The notes beneath the pieces were generated by a model. That model did no database searches. It was given only the letters and a program-made list of their open reading frames with translations, and was not told the DNA's origin. This document shows, piece by piece, positions 41,830 through 52,600 of a stretch of DNA of 64,000 nt. The position numbers were made by a program, and so were the translations under genes. Origin of the DNA: Nymphaea colorata (taxonomy: Eukaryota; Streptophyta; Magnoliopsida; Nymphaeales; Nymphaeaceae); the NCBI RefSeq assembly GCF_008831285.2, contig NC_045140.1, positions 18,846,370-18,910,369 of the forward strand. The letters are read 5' to 3'. How positions within the stretch are numbered: the first letter of the stretch is position 1; each line of letters opens with the position of its first letter.

Positions 41830-42769
41830 TTACAAAACACCAAATTTCAGTTTTCAATTATATAAGAAAAAGAAGAACACGTAATTAGTTGACGATCCCA
41901 CCCGACTCGAGCATGTCATGATTTGTAACCCAGTACATGAACGATCCTACCCGACTCAGGCAACTTAGAAATCGGATCAGCTGACTTTGTCAAAAGATAT
42001 TTTTTATGTTTAATTAATAAAGTTGCCTCAACCAACGATCAATGATTTTGAGTGTTTGGGCACACAAGGTAGTTGGCTGGTAGCAGCATGCTAGCAACCA
42101 GTGTTTGGACGAGACAAAGACATCTATTACATCAGTTGCTTCCCACAAATTGAACTTTCTGTTAGGTATCTCTCCCCTTCCTGGAAAATTTAAACAAAAA
42201 GACGCATAAGATTTATAATGAAATGATGAAACCACACCTAACGTTTATCTGCCTGTTTTATGTGACATGTATTTTACTTCAAGCTACCAACCAAGAACTT
42301 ATCATACACTGTTCATTTTAAAAAGTGTTTCGAATTCTTAATACTTTTTATTTATTTTTAAAGATTAATAATATTTTTTACCGACACAAATTGATCGTCG
42401 GCAGCTTGGCTGATTTAATTTGATTTCTTGTTTTTCACAACACCATTGACACCACCAAGTTGGCTTCGCGTTAGTAAATCGTTTCCATCCCGTTGCTCGG
42501 GGAAAACGGGTGAAGTGAGGGAAAAGTGAGAAATATCAAGAGAAAACTAGAAACCACAGAGAAGGTGAAAATTTCCTTAATTGATTTCAATTAAACCGTC
42601 ATAAAGGAAATGCGTGCAATTATTTATAGACGAAAAAATCATCATTTAGCTTCCTCACTGGTAAAAGTTCAATTGGTTATCCATTAATCCTGATAAAAGT
42701 CGATGTCATATAATTATTAAAACTAAGAAGCTTCTTATTTAGATAATCTATGTCTCACTTGCACTCTGC

Positions 42770-42809
<40 letters not shown>

Positions 42810-43284
42810 AATGCACACAAAGAATGCTTAGTTTTACTTTGAACAATCGACCCATCCCACCCCTCTTAGGGCAATACAGAAAATATCTTCTTGCCATGAA
42901 TTCAATCGCATTACTCTATCAAGGCAGGCTCTTTCGAGCGCATCAGTTACTGCAATACTTCAAGACAAAAAGAATAGTTAATGGATCAAGAAGTCCCTCC
43001 AGCTCAGTCTTGCGAGTAAAGCAGTTACTACACCAGATAACTGCTGCATCCCCATTATAAATAAATTCACAGCTTTTGACTGTTGTGCATTTCAAGGTCA
43101 CCTTCCCTGCAGGCCGCTGCATGTTGGTCAATGATGGAGCCACATTTTCAATCATAAGGATGCATATTCGATCGGTATTGGCAATCAGCTATCAAGTTCA
43201 CCACAGAATGACAAAAGCCAAATCTGCAATCTTTTCAATCTCCCGAAAATGATTAGTATAAACCAGTGAACTTCATATTCATCA
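40060..43284. other. intergenic DNA between lectin and mannanase genes
   Basis: The first part is the leader and promoter side of the lectin gene. No further gene is visible. It holds a 23-bp tandem pair near 40,670-40,716, a duplicated block of about 105 bp (40,948-41,161), an (AT)n run (41,796-41,823) and a (GA)n run (42,772-42,806). The right end is downstream of the mannanase stop codon. Confidence 0.6.
40948..41161. repeat. diverged tandem duplication of about 105 bp
   Basis: Two adjacent copies, 40,948-41,058 and 41,062-41,161, share TGTTATGATGTTTT, TATATAAGGAATA, ATATCATTTGTA and GGTCTAAC in the same order, with substitutions and small indels. The divergence shows it is older than the identical 30.9-kb repeat. 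Confidence 0.8.
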
Positions 43285-46200
43285 TCAGGACACTGCGCCC
43301 GAGCAATTATAAATCATACTTGAATTACTCCATCCATTTACAGCTTCCAATCTACATGACTGTTGGACCATCAGTTCAAACGTAGATGGTTTTTCCCATG
43401 GTACCAGAGAAAATTTATCACCACACTCTTCCATTGCTTCAACCATTAACTGCCAAATTAAGGCACCGGCACCAGATAATTTCTTCTTTGCAGACTCATA
43501 CGTCTTATCGTACATAATTTTCAAAAAGGCATCAAGACCATGCGATCCAGGTGCAGATGATCCAATCTCTGTAAACAGAACTGGCTTTTTCAATACTTTA
43601 TCCCCATCAGTCACGTGAGAATCCACCCATTGTGCAAGATACTTCACTTTTTCTTCCAGTGTTGCATTTGGTATCCTACAAGGAAATGGAGAATCAATTT
43701 GCTTAAACTGAGAATGATAGAAAAATGTCGAAATTCAGCTCTGCAATTTAAGATGGGCTGCTTACTAACCAGCTATCTGGATATGCATGAACGGAGGCAA
43801 AATCAATATTTTCTGAAAGTGAGTTCTGAATAAAGTCTGATCCAAGGTCAGCTGCCCATTCCCCAGGATTATTCAGCAATTTTTCAGGTGTTGTATGACC
43901 ATAAAATCCTTCGATCCCAACAGTGACTAGATGCTTCTGGTCCAAATGTTTGACGTATGATGCCATCTCATTAATCCAAGCCTTGTTGTTGGACAGTGGG
44001 AGAGGCATTGTCAGTAAAACAAGAAGATACCAGAGCCTATAAGAAACGTAGGAAATCGACAGAGTGCTACCTGAAGAATTGGACCGGATGAGTTGGATCC
44101 ACGTGGCTCGTTCATGAGTTCCCAGGCAAATATGACAGGATCATCATAATACTTGACTCCACTGTAATAGTTCTTTCTGGTCACAATTGACTGCACAATG
44201 TAATTGGGAAACAAAACCTTTCAGTCCTTTCATGAGTTCCCAGATCAATATTCTTTGATTTTTCCATTCTATCTATTGCAACTCATTGTGTCGATTAATT
44301 TCTTGGACAACGCAAGGTATAGTAACTGAAAAAATTTTTAACCAGATGATGCCTAGATCAACGAAGAAGCCTTAGCCTCTAAGACAACTAGACTGATGAA
44401 ATAGAAAGCAAAAAAGTCTCTACAGCCTCAGATATAACTTCTTAAAACCGGTAATAGATTAGCAAGCAAGATAAAAGGGACACGAAGATAAAAGGGACAC
44501 GAAAATACGTACAAAAGTTCACGCGTTACTGATTGTTCAAAGAACTGACTTACTCCAGAAAAGTAGTCAAGAAATCAGGCCTCCTTCCATCATGCACATG
44601 GAAGACAGAGGTTAATTCCCAAAAGGTGATACCCATACAGGCATACCTGACATAATTCCTGTTTTCATTTTTTATCTGTATTTGGTTGGAGGTAAAAATG
44701 AGTTTTCGTACATTAGACTTGACTTCAACATAAAGCATGTTAATGAGACCAAATGAAGCCCGAGAATCTTCTATCCGTTTAGACAAGCTTCAATTTGGTC
44801 TGAAACTCGGAATTGCATCAGAGGATGATAAAAAAAAACATGGATTAGTTCTGTAACTATTTGAATTCAGTCATTTTCGTTACATATTAAACTGCATACA
44901 CGATTCTGAAAGCTCATTGCTAACAAGCACGTCCTAAATGTTAAACCAGGTACGGTATATTGGTAATTTGGTGATGGAAGAAGTTCCTGAAATTCTATGT
45001 CACAGTGCTTAGGAACTGACCAAAACAGAAACGGTGAAACCCCACAAGCACTCTTGAGTATCAAGTTTACTTTAGTTCTTTAGTGTCAAACCAAACATCA
45101 TAGAGGAATGAGAATTAACCTTAACATAGGCTTTATAGTAGGATTTGATGGTTGGATGGGAGAAAAATGAATCTGTTGTCTCTGAGACATTAACACCAGC
45201 ATCCTCTGCCCACTTTACATATTGAGCCTTCCCACCAAATGGGTCAAGATTGTTCACCAGGCTAAGGATAAGCCGCACACCGTATTTCCCAGCTTCCACC
45301 AAGACAAAGTCCAAAGCCTGCAGTAAGGAACAGTTGACATGAAATGTAAAATGCGCAGAAGACTCAGAAACAAATCCATCCATTTGTGTCGGATGGCGTA
45401 AATCTGGCTAGAGTCATGCGCAATTTTTTGGGCACTGTGACTGCAGCATGCAGAACGGATCCGTGGAGAGGAAAGAAGGAAAAAAAAAATGAAGGGAGGA
45501 GAGAAAAAGAAAGAGAGAGAAAAAAAGGAAGGATGAAAAACCCAGTCAGGTCTCCATCCATACTATCTGGGCAGCTCTGATTTCTATTCAGATGATACTC
45601 ATACATGTTGCCTGAATCAGAGCATAGCGCATAGCTGCATTTAAGACAGTCTTTTATCAGTATATACTCTAGGATTGTGTTATCTTCTATAAAAGCATGA
45701 TTTAAAAAGTACTTGAAAATGTACAGATCTCTGAGATGTTGCTTCTTGAAATTTCTCAAATGCCCATTTGCATTATAACCGGATATTGGGATAAAGAATT
45801 CTTGCTAAACTAATAGCGCAAATCGTCTATGTCTTCAAATTTCCTAAAAAAAGCCAAAAAAAAAGAGACAAAACTAAACCACCAAATTCCACTATAATCT
45901 ACGTGGGTACAGCCCTCCCGCTTTAGGATCTTACACCAAACATCATCTTTAACGTATATTTACAAAATTAGTCAAGTGACACAGACAGAGGGTTTAAAAT
46001 TCAACAAGTTCAAAAAGCAAGGCATTATAGTTCGTCTAGGACAGCTCGAAGATATTCCAGAACACCAAACCAAAGGCAACTTTCTGTATGGAAAACAATA
46101 AATAGACATCTTCACAAACTTAGTCGAAGGTGTTCGAGAATCAAACACGGTAGAAAGCAGAATTTCTATTTGATGGGAATGCAAACCACCATAAGTTACG

Positions 46201-47115
46201 TTACTTCACTCTCTGCAGCCTCTTACGCTTCATGGCAGGGATCATGTTCTGGCAAAGAAGACTCACACAACGTCTTGAACACGACCCGCTTATCCACAGC
46301 ATCCAAAGCCTGATGCCTATCCATCTAATCGAATTTGATGCCTATCCAGTTATCAGTCGGGGTTTGTATCAATGGATGACAACCAATATTGAGTCCTGGA
46401 ATCGATCCTACGCCTGCTGCAGACCGTCACTGCCAACACCCGGCAGTCCACCAGGCAACTGAGGAGGAATATTTTCTGCTCGACGGGGACAAACTTGTGA
46501 TAACGCGAAAAAAACCCATTTTCCGTCCTTTTGAGTCTTCGGCCCCACAAGCCTCGCTCTACCAACAAAGCTACGCGTACTCACCGGTTGGTCATTTCTG
46601 CCCCAAGAAAATATTCAAATGACATTCATAGATTCCAGAGAAAGAGGGGAGACGAATACCCGAAACACCCTCTCATCGAAGTGGCCGGGGGAGATCTGGA
46701 GGGCGTCGGTCCCGCCGTCGCTGAAGGCCCACGTCCGACAGACGGCCATTCCCATCTCCGCCCCCCTCCTCAGCATCCGCGACACCCTCGGCCGCGTCGA
46801 CCCCCAGATGCTCTGCTGCATCAGCCAGTAGGAGTTCCATCCGTTCACGTAGAGCGGAGCGCGGGAGCGTGGAATTGCAGACGGCGAAGACGAAGCGTCC
46901 ACTCCTGCTCCTCCTCCCTCCGTCTTCAGAACGAAATGGGTGCCATTCACCCCAACGAAGCCGGAGATGATAGTCCTCCCGCCGGATCCCCACCGCCAGG
47001 GGGGGAGGGCGGGGACTAAGAACGGGAGGCGATCCCCGAAATTGAGGTATAGGAGCAGCAGCAGCAGCCCCAATCCCGCTGCAGGACCCGCAAATGCCCT
47101 CCTCCTCTCTCTCAT
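43285..47115 (-). CDS. MAN: mannan endo-1,4-beta-mannosidase (GH5), five exons, 458 aa
   Basis: Secreted or membrane-anchored endo-beta-mannanase that cuts beta-1,4 links inside cell-wall mannans. Minus-strand exons: 47115-46660, 45317-45120, 44190-44071, 43981-43770, 43675-43285; all introns are GT-AG and in phase. Residues 1-6 are basic, then a hydrophobic stretch at about 14-23 serves as signal peptide or anchor. Conserved blocks: [13 protein letters not shown] (87-99), [43 protein letters not shown] with predicted acid/base Glu246, [11 protein letters not shown], and PVLFTEIG with predicted nucleophile Glu365 (usually TEFG). The sequence resembles the MAN2/MAN5 group of Arabidopsis. Oddities are a Gly/Ala/Ser-rich insertion at 67-86 where relatives have a few residues, and a shorter loop after NEPR lacking the usual Cys. 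Exon 1 is much richer in GC than the others. Confidence 0.94.
44468..44501. repeat. 17-bp tandem pair in a mannanase intron
   Basis: AAGATAAAAGGGACACG occurs twice head to tail inside the intron between exons 2 and 3 (44,191-45,119). No role is apparent. Confidence 0.85.
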
Positions 47116-47123
47116 CTTCTCCT

Positions 47124-47148
47124 CCCCACCCCACCCCCTCCCTCTCCC
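47124..47148 (-). promoter_or_regulatory. G-quadruplex-type run just upstream of the mannanase start
   Basis: On the minus (mRNA-sense) strand this stretch has five G-runs of three or more separated by one to three bases (GGGAGAGGGAGGGGG, then TGGGGTGGGG). It fits the usual four-run quadruplex pattern and lies 9-33 nt before the ATG at 47,115, so it is probably in the 5' untranslated region. An effect on translation is inference. Confidence 0.5.
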
Positions 47149-49611
47149 TCTCTCTTAATTTTCGTCTGCCATTATTGGTCTCTGCGATGAACTGGTTGAA
47201 TTTACTTTCATAGCCTCCATTGCTCTACGACGAGTCGACCGACTGCTTTGCGGCCGTCAATGTTTAAGCACCGCTCGAACGTTTGAAAAAAGCCACTTGT
47301 AAACGTATGAACCGCAGCTTCTTTCCTGCTTTTGCCCCACTCGACCTGCCATTTGTTTTACTGTCAACTCATAGCCAGCTCCTCTGCTAAAGCGTGCTAT
47401 GCTCTAGGCAGAATTAGAAAGAAACAATTCATACCATGTTCACAAGTTGCAATTAAATTGACAGAAATGAACAGTGTCTTGCTTGATGTAACATTTCTCC
47501 AGAAGTAGTTCCAACCAAAAATTGATCTCTCAATCAGATGATTGTCCGACAAGCAATCAGGATCATAACTTTAGAGCTGGAAGATGGAGATCGGCACTTA
47601 ATATTGCACGAACATTAACTAAATCTGTTCTTGCTTCTCTACTTAATATTAAGGCAATCTGTTCTTGCTTCTTGCACTTGTGCACAGCCTGTCTGTACAT
47701 GAGTATTTTGCTAACTACGTGTGTGAAGATTAACGGGCAGTGAAGGAACAGAACAGGACATTTGGTTATTCAAGTTTCAGCCCGGGGCTTTTGGTTTTTC
47801 TTCATTTTCATATCTATAATTTTGGACTTTCTCATTTCCTTGGTTGGTGTAAACCCGAAAGCAACTCAAATTGGAGTTGGATATATGTTTGGTATTGTAT
47901 TTATTTCTAGTTCATCTGGATCCAAATCCAGTCATTAATTCGGATCCGCTCACACCCTGCTGCCGACATCAACATATGTCATGTGGCCACTCCGTCTGGC
48001 ATTGCTAGCAAGAAATACCTGCAGAAATGTAAGCTCAGTTGTCAGATCTGTTTTACGCTTTACCATATCTGATTATTACCTCATGTTTAATCGCTCGGAT
48101 TTGGATAAGTTATGTAATGTTTGAATCAAACCTTAGATTTACAATCCTAATATGATCCTGATCCAAATTGTGTTTTCACGTATGGATCTGGAACCGACAA
48201 TTAGAGATACAATTGAATCCCAACAACATTATGAAATGTTCAGAACTAATGAATGGATGTTGAATGCATGATATTTATTTAAAAAAAAAAAAACTAAATC
48301 CAAACTCAGTCATATTGAAAACAAAGTCCAACTTTGAACCCAATTGTATATTGAGTTTGAATATGATTTGATTTCTTCAATTTTTCTTTTCCTTTTTTTC
48401 TCATATCAAATACTTTTGAAGTAGTTGAGTGGAAATTCAATTCAATTAAAGTCTGATCCATTGACATCCTCCCTAATCTCTATCCGAATTCTTTGGGTAA
48501 CGGAAGTTATGGCTCTGGAATGTAAGAGAAATCCATCTCCCAATTCTTCTTATCCATCATTTTTTCTTCATGTACTTAAAAAAGGCCTAGTTGGCACTTT
48601 GTTAAATATAAACAAAATAGCGTTCTTATAAAGCCCTTAAACGTGGTTCGCGGGGATCATGGCTTCATTCAAAATTGAAAAATGTTAATTTTGTCAACAG
48701 ATTTAGATCTTACTGCACTTCCACGTCCACTGATTTAATAGTGAATTTTCAAGTTTGAAAGTTGAAGATTAAAATGTGTACTTAAAACTGATTGGAAAAA
48801 AAAAATGAACTTTAAAAGCGCGATTTTATTCCATTCTGCCTTCTTTTTATTAGGGGGTGACTCAAATGAAGTTGATATCTTCTTGTAATTCGAATACTGA
48901 AGGATCTGATTCAGATTTGTCAATTTGAAAAGTGCCCAGATTTGGATTGATTTTTAGAGAACTAATTCACATCATATTTTGTTAGTATTCAAATCAAAGT
49001 CCTATGAGAATAAACTTTTCACGTGCTGGGGACCCTTTCATTCAACTTTGGTTCGGATATAGTAGTAGTGCGCACATTTACTTTTGAACGGAATGCAACT
49101 CTAACTTGATAGCCTTTATTTGAATCAAATCTGATGCAAATGGCCCGGATTGAGATTTGGATCTGAAAGGATCCAAGCCGTTTCAAGCCTTTCACACCCT
49201 ACATTTTTCAGAAAAATCTTATCAAATCTAGTTCTAAACATTGCTGTAAAAAAATCGACCCATTGAATTAAATTAACGGTAAATCAATTCAATTTAAATT
49301 TGGCACAACCTAATTTATCAAATCTGAATCCGCCGATTGGATTTACGAAGCCAACAAGTCAACACCACTCATCTATCGGATCTGTGGTACTCTATCCGAA
49401 CAAATGCCCCAATGACTTTTCCTACCAATAACCATTCAGAAAGACCAGAGACAGAGAGAGAACCCCCTCCTTTCTCTCTCCGCCGTCCCTCTGCCCAATG
49501 AAGCTCCTCTATGGAGTCCACTTCTGCTGACCCAACAGAGCTCTTCATCATCTTCTCCTTCCTCTGGTACCCAGTAAACCCCTAAAAGTCTACGCTTCAG
49601 AAGCTTTGGAA
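47149..49611. other. divergent intergenic region
   Basis: It separates the mannanase (minus) from the membrane-protein gene (plus) and should contain both promoters. I see no clear TATA box. A CT-rich patch at about 49,440-49,490 lies just upstream of the plus-strand gene. Around 47,900-48,130 and 49,130-49,200 the DNA is rich in GGATTTGGAT-like words. No gene is seen. Confidence 0.55.
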
Positions 49612-52600
49612 ATGCCGGGTCCGGGGCCTCACCTGGTGTACAGTCTTGGAGTGGGCACCGGACTCATGCACCTCTCTGGCGGTTGGTTCAGCCCTCACCA
49701 CTGTCTCGTCTACGCCCTCAACTCCTTCCTCGGCCCCGACCTAGGCTCCTTCTCCGAATGGCTCACCTCCTCCCTCGGCGCCGGCGAGGACGTCGGCTCC
49801 TCCCTCATGGATTTCCTCCACCATCCCTTCTACTACGTCCTCATCCTCGGCGTTCCACTTGCGTTTTTCTACGGCTGGCTCTCCAAAGTTGCCCTTCAGA
49901 GGGGCGTCCTGGGCACGATTTCTGGGGTGAGTGAGCGGATGAGTACTAGCAATTCATGGAAATTTGAAAGCACGTGCATTTATTTTTAGTCGACTCAGGG
50001 GGGCAATTGCGAGTAGGAGTTTGAATTGGGTATCATGAGTTTGGTCTTTTTTTATTTGTTTCCAAACTTGGTTGTCTGATTCTTTCTTTTTTACTTGGGA
50101 TCATCCAAAGGAATACGGTGGTTTAGTTTCCAGACTTGGTGGTAATTGCGGGGAAGTTGAGTTTGGTAGTTGGCAATGAGGGACGATGTTTAGTTTGTCT
50201 ACGCTAAATTTGATGGCAATCGGGTTTTTGTCATCTTTTTTTTTTTTAATGAGGAACGACTGGACAGGTTGAAGCATTTCATGTTGCAAATTTTCATTAA
50301 AAGAAACTGCATTTTAGTTCATACGGTGGACTTTTCATAATTCTGTGATATGGTTTCTGGTTGTATTTGGTGCTTGAATATTTGTCTTGGGTGCGTGCTT
50401 CACTATATGTGCTGAGTTGGTTGATAAGACGAGGCTTGTGTAGCCCAGTGGGAAAAAAGGGGAAAAATTGATCTGCACAGATTGTCCAATAGATCTGATT
50501 TTCGTCCACTTTTTTCCCTCTACAATTTGGTTCCATCCAAAATAGTCTTCTTCATAGAAGTACAGTTCGTTCCAATGTCGCCCTTTGCAGCATTAGTCGT
50601 CTAACCATAACTTCCCCGATTGCAGATGCCTCTTAAAAGAAGGCAGTGCTTATTCTTGGTGGCTGCAGGATCATTTTCGCATTTTTTCTTAGACCACCTA
50701 TTTGAGGTAGGTATTTTATTTTATTACAATTTTGTTATTTTGGACAAGGGTACTCTCTATGATTGTTCATATCATCTTGCTTCTGTTCCTTGATAAGTGA
50801 TTACTAATTGCTACTAGTTGTTGTGGTTATCTACTCGTACCCTTGAACTTGTTCTTTTCTTTGTCTAAAATTTTATGGTGCCAGTTCTAAATCTATGAGA
50901 AGCTTCATAGAAGGCAGAGTCTTCTGTCTAAGTTGTGATTTAAATAATGTTGATGTCATTATTGGTTTCTTCTTTCAGTTGTTAATCCTGCATTTATCTC
51001 GAATGGTGGAAAAATATGACCCTCACTGTGTTCTTTATTCTCGTTATTGTTGATGTCAAAACATTACGGATCTCAGCATGGGGGATGTGGCTTCATCTAA
51101 AAGTTCTGTATACTTGATATTGCCTGTAGAGAATTGGAAAATGTTAAACAAAAAGCTGCTTTTTGATAGAATAACCTATTAAACAGGAAGCTAGATAAAT
51201 GCAGCGACGTTTAATTAGTACTAGAAACCTAAACTTAGTTTGGGGTGGGAGAAGTAGTACATGCCATATTATAGCGTTGGTCACTGAGTCACAGGTCAGA
51301 GAAACTGACAGCTGCTCTGACTTGAGGCTACATCGACCAATATTTAATAAAAGCCACTTACTTTTTGAATGCATGAACACACTCAGGTTCTGAAGTGTCT
51401 TATTAACTGCTTGCTTATGGAAATCTACATCACCACAAGAGATGTTTACCACCATTTCCTTTACCAAGGTTATATATATGTTGATTAGTGCAATTGAAAG
51501 ACTGTCTTGCCCTTAATCTCATTTCTCTCTCTCTCTCCCCCTCCCTCCTTCTTTCTCTTTTGGTGGTAACTGTTTGCTGTCATGGCTGCACCCTAGGCTT
51601 TAGTGGTTCCATGAGATCTGAACATGCAAAGGAGTGCAAAGGAAAACAAATGACTTGCATTGATTGGAGGAAGTGAAAAAAAAAAAAGAAAAAGGAAAAG
51701 AATGTGTCAACATGTCAAGGTGATTTAATAGAAGGAAACTCATACTTTCACATCTGCAGCACCGGGGCAACTCCTGCATAAAACAAATAAATATATTTTT
51801 TACATGCATGGCTTGCAAGCAACATGTCCTAGGACTTATCTGTGTATATAATGAACATCAAGCACGTGCAGCAACTATGCCCTATGCTTACTATAAAAAC
51901 GTTGCTGGCTACTGAAATCCAGACTTAGTTGTGGAATCTAGTGAATCTCTCTCTGCTCCTTCCCTCATTTGAATATTGATGTTTTCCCGTTGACATTAGA
52001 TTGCACATTTTGGGCCTGACAGAAGGCTTTATTTCCATTTGGGAATAAGGTGCTTGTCCTCGTTACAGTCCCCTGATGGGAAAGAAAACTCCAGTGATGA
52101 CAATGTCTCTGGTGGTGAGAGGGGAAGGTGATAGCTTCAAACCTAAACGAGTGAAATAGGGATGAGAAATTATGCTTTTTAACTTTCTAAAGGTTGAAAT
52201 TGTCTTATAATAAAAAACTCAGTTGAATCTAATGATTTTCATTGTTGGAGCAGCCCTTTGCAATGCATTTATTAACTCAAGCATGTAAATGGAAGATTGT
52301 GAAACTTAAGCATCTTTTGTTGTTTGGTAAAAGTCAGGCTTGCTTTTTTCAAATATTTGAAGCAACGTTGTAAAAGGCATATTGTAACATGTATCGGTTG
52401 GGCCGACCTATACGTTGCATCGTAATGTATCGTAAATGTAGTGTAGCGTATCGTAACATTAGTTTTTTAATTCAAAAAATACAAAAAAAAGTGAAAAAAC
52501 AGAAAAAATCAGGAAAAATATATTCCATATAAAAAACACACCTCACATAAAGAATGTTCATGATTCATCATTCATAAGCTATAATATATTAACAGCACAT

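Noticed and set aside
46531-47134. Long frames on both strands over mannanase exon 1
   Set aside because: They are other-frame readings of GC-rich coding sequence.
51488-51676. Plus-strand frame with Leu/Ser run inside the second intron
   Set aside because: It comes from a CT-rich tract in an intron.
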